Origin: Dendrolimus kikuchii
Lineage: Eukaryota; Arthropoda; Insecta; Lepidoptera; Lasiocampidae
Length of the DNA: 64,000 nucleotides
Direction: 5' to 3'
Assembly (NCBI GenBank): GCA_019925095.2
Contig: CM034392.1
Location: forward strand, 22,054,387-22,118,386
Below, one piece after another: positions 21,207-31,384 of this stretch (the stretch's first letter is position 1; the number at the start of each line of letters is the position of its first letter). A program made the translations under genes and the position numbers. The notes under the pieces are model-generated. The model was not told the origin of the DNA, searched no databases, and saw only the letters and a list, made by a program, of their open reading frames with translations.

Positions 21207-21629
21207 TTAGATTAAACATTATTTTTTTATTTAGAAGAATGTGACGCAGCCAGCTCCGCGCCTCTCCCTATTTAAATCGATTCGACTCCAGTGCGCTAAT
21301 CGATAAATATTTTTAATCTGTAAGTGAGCTATACGCTACAAAAAATTTAATTATTATAAATAAAAATATTAAAATTAAAAAAATTCATTAATTAAAAGCA
21401 TTAAAAAATATCTAATAATGGTTTAAAATGAACATTCTATTGTTATTAAAGAAAAATAATTTTTGTTTATCAAGTTGACTTTTTGAGCTTCCACAAATAC
21501 TCCCTCGTCTGAATTCATACAAAGACCTACCTACAATATGGTTGAGGCTTTTGTTTACATGATTCTAAAACTTAAATATTGATTGATATTTGACCCTGGC
21601 TAGATAATATAGATAAATAAGAAGCATTT
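21207..21629. other. No gene recognised
   Basis: AT-rich. Contains two ATCGAT-type sites (21276-21305 region) and no coding frame. Confidence 0.4.
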
Positions 21630-22005
21630 AAAAATACCAGTGGTCGCCCGTGTTCGAAATTCGACCATAATAATTAATTTAAATTATAGGTTTGAACATC
21701 ATTAAGGTTCTGTTGTCAAATACTATACTTCTATAATCACAGATGTCGTCAAGGCTGCACTGTTAATTTGACTTTAATAATAAACAAAAGAGTATATATG
21801 CGTGTGTGTCAAATACATGGTAGTGTGTGTAATGTTTTTTTTTTATTGATATAATGTATATTTATGCAAAATTAAAAAAAAATATTAGCATTCTGCACTC
21901 CTTCTCTGTGTAAGCTATAAGTGTGCTAAATTTCATACTTCTCTGTCAGCGCAATTTTCGTAAAAAGTTACAAAGTTTTTGCTTCACGTATTAATATATA
22001 GATTT
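21630..22005 (+). repeat. ~370-bp dispersed repeat (possible non-autonomous Helitron)
   Basis: Block order: AGTGGTCGCCCG, ATTCGACCATAATAATTAAT, AAGGCTGCACTGTTAATTT, TCAAATACATGGTAGTGTG, TAAGCTATAAGTGTGC, AATTTTCGTAAAAAG, TTTTTGCTTCACGTATTAAT. An inverted copy with the same block order is at 29232-29570, and a 3' half is at 38090-38275. No TIR is seen. The Helitron suggestion is inference from the lack of TIRs and the association of one copy with a tandem array. Confidence 0.65.
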
Positions 22006-22509
22006 TTTGATATTTTACCTCTGTGATAATTAGCGCCATGCAAATTTCATTTCATCCTTAATTTCCTTTATATTAAAGGCCAATTAATACAGTTTAAATA
22101 AACTTAACAAAGCATCCCCAGGCTGCGGGTCTTATTTCAATTTTACTCGTTTCGGATCCGAATCGGATTTCTGTGTTTGCCAATCTGATTAGAGGTCTCA
22201 AAATACATTCAAGTTTTCCTTGATTGCGATCAAAACATGAAGCATAGATAGTGTAATTTTAAGGGTAACGTAGCTTTTTTGTCAAAAATCGAATTATTAT
22301 AAAAACATTGCGTGCGTTTGTCTGCTTGTCTCAAGGTGACACATTCTGTGACGCGTCGGACGGATGGATCCGTCGGACGCGTCAGAACAATGTGCGCACC
22401 AGAATGAAACACAATCTCCAGATTGCTTTAGAACGTCCGAACACTCAAGGCTACGTCCGCGACTTACAACTTATACTCGTAATGTGCACACTTCAATGGA
22501 CTATCTTTA
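22006..22509. other. No gene recognised
   Basis: The 83-codon frame at 22308-22559 has mixed composition and no recognisable domain; it runs into the LINE tail that follows and is probably chance. Confidence 0.35.
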
Positions 22510-22875
22510 TCCAGGGACGTTGTAAGCCATTACCGCTGCAGGGGCCCTCTAGCATCTAGGGAGCAGAGGAGTCTTCACCCCTGTTGACGAAGTGAGTTTG
22601 CACTGCTTCCCGGAGCATTCTCAAGCACTGATGCGCTAGGATCAGCGTGGGCGTAACTACGTTCTAAGTCTCACGCTCTTCCTGCCATAAGCGCGGGGCA
22701 CATGGGAGGAGGGTGGTTTTAGTGGAGTATTGAGTACTCGAGTCTCCACACAAGCCGGTCGATTAGTGTTTGGATTGCCCCTTGGGAATGCCTCCATAAT
22801 CGACTATGATCTAATCCCTAGCAAAGGACCCTGTATTGTGCAAAATGCATTTCCCCCACATTAAAAAAAAAGCCA
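22510..22875 (+). mobile_element. Non-LTR retrotransposon 3' UTR (R1-like)
   Basis: GC-richer than its surroundings. Contains CACTGCTTCCCGGAGCATTC, GGGGCACATGGGAGGAGGGT, GTGGAGTATTGAGTACTCGA, TGCCCCTTGGGAATGCCTCC, then CCCCCACATT and a nine-base A tail at 22862-22870. The order (TGCTTCCCGGAGCA, then GGGGCACATGGGAGG, then GAGTACTCGAGTC, then poly-A) resembles 3' UTRs of R1-clade LINEs of Lepidoptera. I recognise this by pattern and could not search. Confidence 0.55.
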
Positions 22876-23089
22876 CGCCTCTCAGTCGCGATTTATAATA
22901 TACACACGCCTGTATTCCGCGTCTGATCGTCTGTCCTTATATGTTTGTATTTAGATGGAAAGTTTCTACAATAAAAGATGTTGAAGTTAGAACTGTTTCG
23001 TTCGAGTTTCAAACAAGGAATGCCAGATTTACAGCTTTGTAGGCACTATTTATGTAAACTTGAAAATATATTCCGTCATATTTTTGTCG

Positions 23090-23245
23090 CCAACTTGTAA
23101 ACAGGCAGACGGCCTATCCGATAAAAATCACCGCCACCTGCGGTAGTTTGCAACACCAGGAATGTTGCCAACGCGTTGCCGGCTACGAAAAAATTATGAC
23201 GCTCTTCTCAAGTTACCCCATGTCATAAAAACGTCGGCGGTGTAT
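23090..23245 (-). pseudogene. LINE C-terminal/3' UTR relic
   Basis: Minus-strand reading shows decayed codons for a VIIFS-PATRWQ-like end, then GTGTTGCAAACTACCGCAGG and CGGCCTATCC-complementary sequence, parallel to the tail at 2739-3052. It ends immediately before the MITE at 23251. Confidence 0.6.
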
Positions 23246-23250
23246 TTATG

Positions 23251-23682
23251 TACAGTCGCGGTATGAAAGGGTTCAGTTTTCAGTTGATTCATTTAACGTT
23301 CCGCGACCACATGTTACCGTTTCAAACTAAGTCATAGAACAGATTATTCCACAAAAAAAATATGTTTAACAGTTTGACAATAGTTTAAAATTAGTTAGAC
23401 CAAAGTTGATTTTCTATCTTGTCTAAAAAGATTGTTTAAAGTTGTAAACCTTTTTATTGTTTTTAATATTTATGATAAACGTAGTGATTATATCCTCTTC
23501 GTTTCTGATGATTAAAACTATTGTTAATCTCACGGTCTGTCATTGTCAACATTGCAAGTTCCTTTTTTTCACGTATATTTTTTAAACGTAACATTTATTA
23601 AAATGTTGGCGGTACTGTTTCTTGTACTCGTGCAAGCAAAAGTCGACTTTAAGGTGACACACCTTTTCATACCGCGACTGTA
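23251..23682. mobile_element. Complete TA-flanked MITE, 428 bp
   Basis: TIRs of about 20 bp: CAGTCGCGGTATGAAA plus GGGT at the left and the complement of CAGTCGCGGTATGAAA plus AGGT at the right, bordered by TA on both sides (23251-23252 and 23681-23682). That fits Tc1/mariner-type TA duplication. The interior is AT-rich and non-coding. An older copy, split by an LTR, is at 814-1682. Confidence 0.85.
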
Positions 23683-24676
23683 CTTTAAAAGAAAATTCCA
23701 ACCGTATACAGCTTAAACATCAACGGTACTATTCACATACTATACACATTGATCTTTAAGTTTCATAAAGAAGCCTACAAACTGACTCTAAATCAATATG
23801 AATAAGACCGTAATTCATTACTATAAACCATGGTGTTCAACGATAATTTATTATACTACAACATAAAATTGCTTCTGTATTTCGATGTTAATCTTGGACA
23901 TTATTAACGTTTCTTGTTTACTTGTCGTATAGCGTAGTCGTCCAAGACGCATTGGATCGTAAAATCAGATATTTTCATTAAGTTGAAGGCATCAACTATG
24001 TATCGTCTTGGAAATCACTAATCTTACTATGTTGTACACAATGGACGTCAAGTAAAATAAACATTTATTTTATAAAAATCATTTTATCATTCACATTGTT
24101 CTAAAATCGTAGAGGTACAACATTGGGTAATAGTCCAGTCAAATAAGGCGAGAAAAGGGGTAGGTAAATCTCGGAATGAAAACCAATAACCTATAAACTA
24201 TTATTTTGGTATTCTAAAAAGTCCCCTTAAGATCTTGTGTCCATATTTCAAGATATTCCAGTTCAAAAGTCCCGGAAAACAGCTTTTTGCAAATATCTCG
24301 CTTCCTATGTATGGATTAAAGGATATTCGCATATATCATAAAGGTCGTAGTACAGCATAACATTTTATTTTAAGTGTTTTCTTAAACAATTTTCTATAAA
24401 TTCAATCGAGCGCAAAGATGGCGCAGCGGTCAGCTACCATGGCGTATCTCAAGGTCAAACATCAATCTATAATTACATACGTCTTAACATCTACAATTAC
24501 GTACGTGAAAATAAATAAGCGCCTGTAGAAAATGTACTGTGGCATGCATTTACATGCTTTTTTACGAAGAATGTAAGCGCTTGGCGTTCTTTAATAAGGG
24601 TTACTCTCGCTTTCTGTGGGATCAATTCATCAGTTCCTGACTAGGTGATCATGGGATCACCTCGAGAGTATAATAT
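23683..24676. other. No gene recognised; repeat-like blocks
   Basis: 23700-23830 shares TAAATCAATATGAATAAGAC with the hairpin element at 37012-37090 in inverted form. 24130-24430 is a low-complexity stretch with phrases such as CTTTTTGCAAATATCTCGC seen in dispersed repeats. No coding frame. Confidence 0.4.
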
Positions 24677-25218
24677 TGTTACGAGGTTGCGGGACTCGAA
24701 TTAAATTGCAGTTAGAATTTTTATAGAGTTTATTAGAACTATACAAACACGTATAACACAAGTACAAATATAACCGAACGCAACAAATCCAAACGTAATG
24801 CAGAAGGTCGTAATTCAATAAAATGTGCAAAATCCGTCACTATTAGATTCCCGAATGTACACACGTCACGCCTAGATTATAATTGTAGCTGGACTGAACT
24901 GCTCTCTCAATCAGGCCATCGTTTTATACTTCACAAATGCAAATGTGCCCGCCCGGCAACATCGACATAGTTTCCTAGAATTAGCTTGTACTTATAATCC
25001 GCAACACAAGCTAGTGATGCTTCTGAGCGGCCGTAAACGAGTACAATAGGACAATAGACTGTTCTCTACAATAACTAGAAACGTATGCCAATAAATAAGT
25101 GAACAAAAGAAGACGATCATAAAAGCATTACAATCAGTTCAAATGCCGACAGGAAGTAAAATGTGCCTTTACAGATCTGTACGTGGAATTTGTCTTTGTC
25201 AGAGTGTAAGTTGTAACA
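24677..25218 (-). mobile_element. Solo LTR, copy 3
   Basis: Plus strand reads TGTTACGAGGTTGCGGGACT to AGTTGTAACA, flanked by ATAT on both sides (24673-24676 and 25219-25222). At 542 bp it is the longest of the four copies. It shares with copy 1 the internal block ACTATACAAACACGTATAAC (as the complement). Confidence 0.85.
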
Positions 25219-25925
25219 ATATACTTATGAATAATCGCATAAAACACATACAAAAAACAAAGCCCAATTTAGAAACTCCTCCTTTCGGAAGTCGATTAAA
25301 AAGTAAATGCGAACGAAGTTGCGCATAACATCAGCACGAACAGAATTAAAATAATTAATTATATTTTTAGTTCACACTTCACAGCCTATAATGAAATCAA
25401 GTCTTTAATATCGCGGGGTAAGACAGATAAAATCTGCAAGAATAAGCTAACAAAAGGGTCCAAACAATAATAAAGGGGATAATCGGAGCAGCAGGCCGCA
25501 ATGCCCTCACTTTATGGAGCAACTTTGGCCTTCTTTGATCATGATTGATGGTACTTTTAACTTTCTTACAGCGCAGCGGTCGGGTTCAATGTGGTCATGG
25601 CTTTTTATGTTTGCACTGTCTTCTTCATTTTGCTACTTTATAGGGCTGCTGAGTGTGAGACCCCGAACTTCAGAAAAATACATGGCACTATATCAACACT
25701 TTTATTTCACTTTCAACCTTTAAACACAATTTCAATCATCAACTTTACACCTCACTTTAACATTTACAGGTACACAAATTATCCGTTTCCAACAAACACT
25801 AGCCGCTTTTATATTCTTGTGCTAAGACTACCTCCACCCACTGACTTGTCTAAACAGTCGGTGTCTCAAGTGGCGCCATCTTTAAACAGCGAATATTCGC
25901 GGGAACAAGGTTTTTTATAACAATA
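25219..25925. other. No gene recognised
   Basis: The overlapping frames at 25514-25723 and 25591-25920 have no recognised motif. TTTCTTACAG at about 25562 resembles a splice acceptor, but no adjacent conserved codons support an exon. GTGGCGCCATCTTTAAACAG near 25870 is a phrase common in insect repeats. Confidence 0.35.
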
Positions 25926-26521
25926 TGCTGCGTTTCCACGCTTGCCAAGGCTCGGCAAGCGTCCACAAGCCCCAAGCGTCCACAAATCTCGCTTGGCGTT
26001 TGGGAGTCGTTTACACGCTTGTGAATCCGTCAGTGTGTTACGTACATCCAAGCATGGCGGACGTCGAACTTGTATCGGCTTTTACATTTGGTTTAACCTA
26101 CTTTTATTTCAAATACAAGCAAAGTAAAACAAAAGCAAGGAAAGCCCGACGACCACGAAGATGGTGGATGATAAAGATTCATAGAAATCGTGCCCGGTAA
26201 CTAATAAGTTTTTCAGTTTAATTGGTATTTCGGTTAATTCAAAAAAATTTAGAAGGTGAACATAAAACCTTCTAAAAATTTTCGGTATTCAAAATTTAAC
26301 GGTGCCGGTGTATATGTATATGCGGCTACTAAGCGCGCGCCAACGTGTGAACGCATCGCAAGCGCTTGTCGCAAGCGCCCTTTGATTTGTGTCTAAAAAC
26401 CGACACTAGCCCGGATCGAATACAAGCGTCCACAAGCTCACGCAAGCCAAGCCAAACGCCCTCTTTACACGCTTGTGCTTGTGGACGCTTGCCGAGCCTT
26501 GGCAAGCGTGGAAATGCAGCA
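25926..26521 (+). mobile_element. PIF/Harbinger-like element with 45-bp TIRs
   Basis: The left end TGCTGCGTTTCCACGCTTGC (25926 on) pairs with the right end ending at 26521 over about 45 bp with one mismatch. GCTTG(C/T)GGAC-type repeats continue inside both ends. The flanks (AATA before, TTAC after) do not give a clean 3-bp duplication. It contains a short transposase-like frame (26054-26200) and no DDE domain, so it is a non-autonomous derivative about 600 bp long. Confidence 0.8.
26054..26200 (+). pseudogene. Harbinger transposase N-terminal remnant, 48 aa
   Basis: Starts MADVELVSAFTFGLTYFY and continues with a strongly basic run KARKARRPRRWWMIKIHR before the stop at 26198. Harbinger transposases commonly begin with a hydrophobic stretch followed by Arg-rich sequence ending in RRWW and a His/Ile-Asn-Arg block. 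The Arg/Lys-rich RRWW in this place supports that reading. The helix-turn-helix and DDE catalytic region are missing. The ATG is the first in the frame after the TIR and is preceded by AAGC. It could encode a short peptide if transcribed, but no evidence of function is visible. Confidence 0.6.
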
Positions 26522-27232
26522 TTACAACTACTTGTTTTCACAACTGTCAGGGTTATACATCCATATACCATTACTTAAATAATTTCATATGATCTAATAA
26601 ATAATGCGATTATTATACGAGTACTTACTAAAATTATACTTTCATGACATGTCCTATAGATAAATATTTGCTCCCATTATATTTTAGGATGCCAACAGGA
26701 TTAAAATTAAAAAAGCTTAAGTAATATACTGAATGTAGTTTTCTGATTAATGACTTGATGGTCGCAAGGAATGGTAGCCGTGCCAGTACCCTCCCAATTA
26801 GGGATCTTAAAGTGCGTGGAAAGTGGAAAATAATAGTAAAAAAAATGAACACAGATTGGTGCTAATTTGCTAGGTTAATGATAATTTACTTTGATTGGAA
26901 GCAAGAAGAAAATAAATTATGACTATGTACCAACGAAAATTTTAATTTACCCACTATAAATTTAATAATTAATTGTATTTGGTTTACAGATTAATGGTGC
27001 TTTAGCTTTCAGTGCGACAGTTAGGAGTGTAATATACAGGTGACTTTATCAAATATGCCTTCCTGGCCAAATCCTGCAAATACATACCAAATAGCAAAAA
27101 CACTCAAAGGAGTCTCGTGTCTGATTTTGACAATTTTTTTCTTGTTTATTTAAAGTGTTATCATTAGATTTTTGATAAACCAAATTACCCTTATCAGGAA
27201 TCGAATCGGCTGGTTTTGGTGAAAAACACACA
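26522..27232. other. No gene recognised
   Basis: AT-rich. A block at 26758-26830 (GGTCGCAAGGAATGGTAGCC) is GC-balanced and may be an old repeat. No long frames. Confidence 0.35.
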
Positions 27233-27593
27233 TTTTTTTTATTTTATTTTTTGTTGCAGGAGTTCAGTAGACAGGCAGACGGCCCATTTGATGGAAAGCG
27301 GTTACCATCGCCTTTGGACATTTGCAACACCAAAGGTGCTACAAATGCGCTTCTGTTCTCTTAAGGGAGACTGGAATCTGGTCACTAATGCCGGAACACA
27401 ACACATGGTTGTTATGGCGGCATACTCTAGACTAGACCAGGGGTGGTCGCCATCCAGTCGAGCATTTGCTCGACAATACAACCCACAGCCAGGTAGGGGT
27501 AAATACCCTACCTGGCTGTGGGTTGGGTAGCCTGTCTTACGACAGGTCGTCCGGCCGCAGCAAATTGTATTCTTTCTCCGTTCCTGCACGGAT
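27233..27593 (-). mobile_element. SINE-like ~300-bp repeat with internal palindrome
   Basis: Inverted tail TTTTTTGTTGCAGGAGTTCA at the left, head CTCCGTTCCTGCACGGAT at the right. At 27480-27524 AACCCACAGCCAGGTAGGG is followed after seven bases by its exact complement, and a shorter GTCGAGC/GCTCGAC pair lies at 27457-27474. The sister copies lack the duplication. It adds about 50 bp and probably arose by an inverted duplication during insertion or repair. Confidence 0.88.
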
Positions 27594-27764
27594 AGCATAC
27601 TGTATGTATTATTATAACAGATCATAGTGTAGCTAGTAAGCATCAATTTTTGTGAAGGAATTTTAAACGGCTCACTAAGGGAAAGGGTTTTAGCACATAC
27701 GCGTGTGAAAATCATTCCTTTTTGTTCTATGTCAGAGTTGATAGCGCCGTTATAATTATTTTTT

Positions 27765-27953
27765 AACCTTTATAATAAAACTACGTTTTATCGGTTTTAA
27801 GCGCGGTATTCGGGACCAACGTTTCGGCCAATTTTCAGTAGTCGTGATCACGGAAAACAAAGATATCAAGTGTCAATGAGTAATGTTAAAGTTACTGTTT
27901 AGCCTACCCTCAATTTGTTCGTTTTAATTATTGAATTTTTGTTTATGGTTATT
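27765..27953 (-). mobile_element. Penelope-like element arm (pLTR), degenerate
   Basis: AATAAAACTACGTTTTATCG, then GGTTTTAAGCGCGGTA, ACGTTTCGGCCAATTTTCAG and TGATCACGGAAAACAAAG parallel the left arm of the element at 55527-56250. A further inverted piece (AATAACCATAAGC with GAGTAAAC) lies at 28465-28505. The RTE copy at 27967 inserted just beside it. Confidence 0.7.
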
Positions 27954-27966
27954 TATTTTTATTTAC

Positions 27967-28183
27967 AAAAGTGGATGGATGCAGAAGTCGTGGAAGGCCA
28001 CGACACACATTCCATGATCAAATTGATCGTGTACTAGCGGAGGGTGATGTCAGGAGCCTTAAGAACAGACGAGTGTGCATGACAAGAGTTATGAATGTCA
28101 AAGAAGCAAGTGAGGTGTGTAAGAATGGGCCTAAATGGCGCTCTGTTGTTCGTGCCTACCCCGCAAGGGAACTGGCGTGAAGT

Positions 28184-28215
<32 letters not shown>
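27967..28215 (+). pseudogene. RTE-like LINE 3' end with TSD and (GT)n tail
   Basis: Encodes about 70 C-terminal codons intact (from GCRSRGRPRHTFHDQ to PARELA) and the usual GTGAAGTT. The tail reads ATGTGTGTGT..., a (GT)n run at about 28186-28216, where sister copies have (ATGT)n. TATTTTTATTTAC occurs at 27954-27966 and 28216-28228, a 13-bp target-site duplication. The insertion interrupts Penelope-like sequence. Confidence 0.92.
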
Positions 28216-28218
<3 letters not shown>

Positions 28219-28228
28219 TTTTATTTAC

Positions 28229-29044
28229 TTTATGTAGGATCCTTAATTGAAACTACACACTTTATATATTTGATTTATTTCATCCTTTGATATGAATGGA
28301 GATACCTTGATATGCATCGGTGAGAACGAGCGTACACTGCCTTGATGAGCGACGTTCGTACTGATGGTAAACTCGCGCGTGTTCACCTAAATGCTGAGTC
28401 GGAAAAAGTACGTATTGCTTCGTACACTCTTTGGGAGCATAATTTACTTTCACACATTTAAATAGGCTCACATAGAGTAAACAATAACCATAAGCAAAAA
28501 TTTAAATTTAGTCGCAAAAACTTAAGATAGTACTATTTTTAATTTGCGTAGTATTTTTGGAGTCGACTTTTTAGCAGTAAAGCTAAAGAGTCGATGTGTG
28601 TGTAATTACGATGTGTGTGTAGTAACGATGTGTGTTTAATTAAATCTAATACAATTTACCTAAAGAAATAAAGTACAGATGACCCTTATCCCGTTATATC
28701 ACAACGCACTACCGCGACATATAAATCTGATTTGCCGGTAATAAACGCACTTGTCCCCGTGAGCAATGGGCCCATTTCGCAAGTGTGGTCAGTTTACGAG
28801 CTACATTCGACCCCCTTCGCGTACCTATAAAATACAGTCGTATGTTTATGACCTCACCTCACATCTACTACCTGAGGTTTATGTTAGTTCTAAGTGCGTT
28901 CTATGTATCATCTGCAATGCTTGATTTTAAGTTAATTAAAACCATAACGTCGTCGTCTATGAAGTGCTTTTAAATTATTGCTGACAATAGTAAAATAAAT
29001 TAATAGTTTATATAAAATATTATACAACAACATGCTACATACTA
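28229..29044. other. No confirmed gene; one weak promoter-like site
   Basis: 28300-28450 is GC-balanced DNA with mixed frames. CTATAAAATACAG at 28824-28836 resembles a TATA box and is followed by a frame whose internal Met at 28879 begins MLVLSAFYVSSAMLD, reading like a short signal peptide. There is no downstream exon evidence, so I do not call a gene. Confidence 0.25.
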
Positions 29045-29231
29045 TCTATATGTTAATACTAGCTGTGCCCGTGACTTTGTTCGCGTGGAATTTGTTTTCA
29101 AGTTTTAGCGTGATGATATATAGCCTTCCTCAATAAATGGGCTATTTAAACCTGAAATATTTTTTCAAATCCGACCAATAGTTCCTGAGATTAGCGCGTT
29201 CAAACAAACAAACTCTTCAGCTTTATATATT
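29045..29231 (+). repeat. Dispersed repeat (CTAGCTGTGCCCGTGACTTT type)
   Basis: Starts ATACTAGCTGTGCCCGTGAC, continues with TCGCGTGGAATTTG and AGTTCCTGAGATTAGCGCGT, and ends CTTTATATATTAGTAAGATA. The inverted relative at 49555-49800 has the matching end ACTAATATATAAAACTGAAG. Confidence 0.62.
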
Positions 29232-29570
29232 AGTAAGATATAAGATGTGAAGCAAAGACTTTGTACCCGTTTTTACGAAAATTGAGCGGACGGAGGAGTA
29301 GGAAATTGCGCACACTTATAGTTTATATAGAGAAGCAACGACGAATGCTAATATTTTTTTAGAATTATATATAAAAAATAGATTAAATCAATAGAAAAAA
29401 CATTACACACACTACCATGTATTTGACACCCCACGCATATATATTCTTTTGTAGTAAAATTAACAGTGTAGCCTTGGCGGAATCAGTTCCATAATGTTCA
29501 AACTTATATATTAATTTAATTATGGTAGAATTTCGACCACTGGGCGACCACTACTTGGTTTAATTATTTA
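29232..29570 (-). repeat. ~370-bp dispersed repeat (possible Helitron), inverted copy
   Basis: Reverse complement of the block order at 21630-22005, with TTTTTACGAAAATTGAGCGG, CACACTACCATGTATTTGAC and GGTAGAATTTCGACCACTGG all present. It directly abuts the CTAGCTGTGCCCG repeat on its left, and the junction lies in an ATATTAGTAAGATATAAG tract. Confidence 0.65.
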
Positions 29571-29879
29571 AAAGTACAAATAAAGTAAAATGCGATATAT
29601 AATACTTTAAAAAGAAATTTGCAAATGCACAAAGTATGTAGCCAAAGGAAAGGTACACGGCAATACGCTAAAAGTCGAAGCAAGTGCAGTCTGACTTTGA
29701 GTTTGAACTATCTTGTCAGTGCAAACACGACGCGCCCCTCGTAATGAAATTCTACAGTTCAATTGTTGCACAAACATAGCCAGCACGCTCGCTTACCAGT
29801 TAATGCACATAGCTCTTTTAAAAGTGCAGCAATAAGGTAATGTTAGTAAAAGTTACCTGTTAAAAGTACAATAGATAGA
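29571..29879. other. No gene recognised
   Basis: No repeat match or frame stands out. Confidence 0.4.
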
Positions 29880-30010
29880 TTGATTCAATAGATAACACTT
29901 TAATGTTCATCAAAAAAAACATTTACAAAATGAATAATTCCAATACTCTTACGGCAAAAAAAGCCGGCCTTATCGCTTAAAGTGATGAATTTCGGGCAAC
30001 CTGACTTATA
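29880..30010 (-). mobile_element. Non-LTR retrotransposon 3' end (stem-loop type)
   Basis: Minus strand shows ATCACTTTAAGCGATAAGGC followed by CGGCTTTTTTTGCCG, and an end CAATCTATCTATTG. It parallels 10345-10495. Confidence 0.55.
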
Positions 30011-30244
30011 GCCGGATCCCATATCTCACTGTTCATTCACTTGTCTTACCATCGGTTGAATTTTAACATTAGATGTATGGAGCTTACGACAAATTGTAAC
30101 CTGGCAGTAATAGTATGGCAAATGAACGTTCGGTAAGATATAGGAACCGGTCACTAGAGATTACCTTTAATGCATAAAAGTATTATACTAACTCAAAATA
30201 TTACGTCCTTGATACATATGAAATTGTGTTTTTATATGGAAAAA

Positions 30245-30425
30245 AAGAGGCCAAGGCGTTTTGGACTTGTTCATCGGTATTGAATTTTTCTCCTTGCAAG
30301 AAATTGTCCGAATTCCAGGAAATAAGTAATCTGTTGAAGTAAGAACCAGGGGATATGGTGGATATCGGAAACGTTCTAATGGTAGCTTTTCTAATTCAGC
30401 AACCGTCCGTTATGCAGTCTTTCAT
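30245..30425 (-). pseudogene. mariner transposase C-terminal fragment
   Basis: Minus-strand frames give RTVAELEKLPLERFRYPPY, then (shifted) a PxxxxxSTDYLF block and SDNFLQGEKFNTDEQVQNAL plus ASFF. The YPPYSPDLxPxDYxLF block that holds the third catalytic Asp of mariner D,D34D transposases, followed by a FL.GKKF.(S/T)DE.V...FF stretch, is the family signature. Frames are broken and only about 60 codons remain. No mariner TIRs were located nearby. Confidence 0.75.
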
Positions 30426-31102
30426 AAATGTGTAGAATCTAAAATAATAAATACTACCTTAAAGTATTCAAAACAATACACGTGTGACTTTTTATTATAT
30501 TGGTGTACAATAACGAATATTGTACTGCATAATATTAAATATAATATTCATCACATGAATATTTCCGAGACGGAATAAAAGAAATCAAAGTGATTGATTA
30601 CAAGCTTCAAGTACCTATTTAATCAAGAGAAAGCGATATTGATAGACATGTATTATTTCACAGACATTTATAGAGAATTAGGCTTTGTCATAATAACTTA
30701 TTCTTTGTTACACGTTAGTTAGTCAGGATAGTGTAGTGCTCTGCCAGGACCTGCGGAGGGGCTAAGCCATGTATTCGTGGCCCTGGCATAAGGGCAAAGG
30801 ATAGAACACCAAGGGGTTATAGTGGGTATCCCTGACCGTGGTGTGGATATAGCCCTTACGCATAAGGTACTAGTGCCACCCCGACCGTGATTCTCCGCTC
30901 GACTTATGGTCCTCAACCGGATTCCCCTTGTATTATATGACGTAACTTGCACTATTAAATGAAACACACTTACTCAATTATTGCACTGTTTTATTGACCT
31001 AATAAATCAGTAAAATACAAAAACATTAACATGAAATGTGTGATAAATAATAGCATGTATAATTATTGGTCAGCGCCATCTAGTTTTATATGTATTAACT
31101 TT
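30426..31102. other. No gene; GC-rich unclassified block 30720-30930
   Basis: 30720-30930 is much richer in GC than its neighbours (CCAGGACCTGCGGAGGGGCT near 30748, CCGACCGTGATTCTCCGCTC near 30882). The minus frame at 30719-30967 matches no family I recognise. It is likely part of a transposon UTR. Confidence 0.35.
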
Positions 31103-31350
31103 GCCAGGTGGTAGGGCATTTGCCCGACTGGATAGCTACCACCCCTGGTCTAAAATATGTCGCCATAACAACCTTGAGTTGTGTTCCGTCATTAGTGACC
31201 AGGTTCCAGTCTCGCTTAAAAGAGCAGCAGCGCATTTGTAGCAACTTTGATGTTGCAAATGTCCATAGGCGATGGTAACCGCTTTCTATCGAGTGGGCCG
31301 TCTGCCTGGCTGCTGATCTCCTGCAATAAAAAAAAATAAAATAAAAAAAC
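31103..31350 (+). mobile_element. SINE-like ~300-bp repeat, 5'-truncated
   Basis: Begins GCCAGGTGGTAGGGCATTTG, the same truncation region as the copy at 1757, and ends CTGATCTCCTGCAAT with an A-rich tail. Confidence 0.85.
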
Positions 31351-31384
31351 TAGGTACCATCTGCGACTAGGTATGCAAACGATG

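Noticed and set aside
25514..25920. Overlapping frames after an acceptor-like TTTCTTACAG as an exon
   Set aside because: No conserved protein sequence, and the end GTGGCGCCATCTTTAAACAG is repeat-like.
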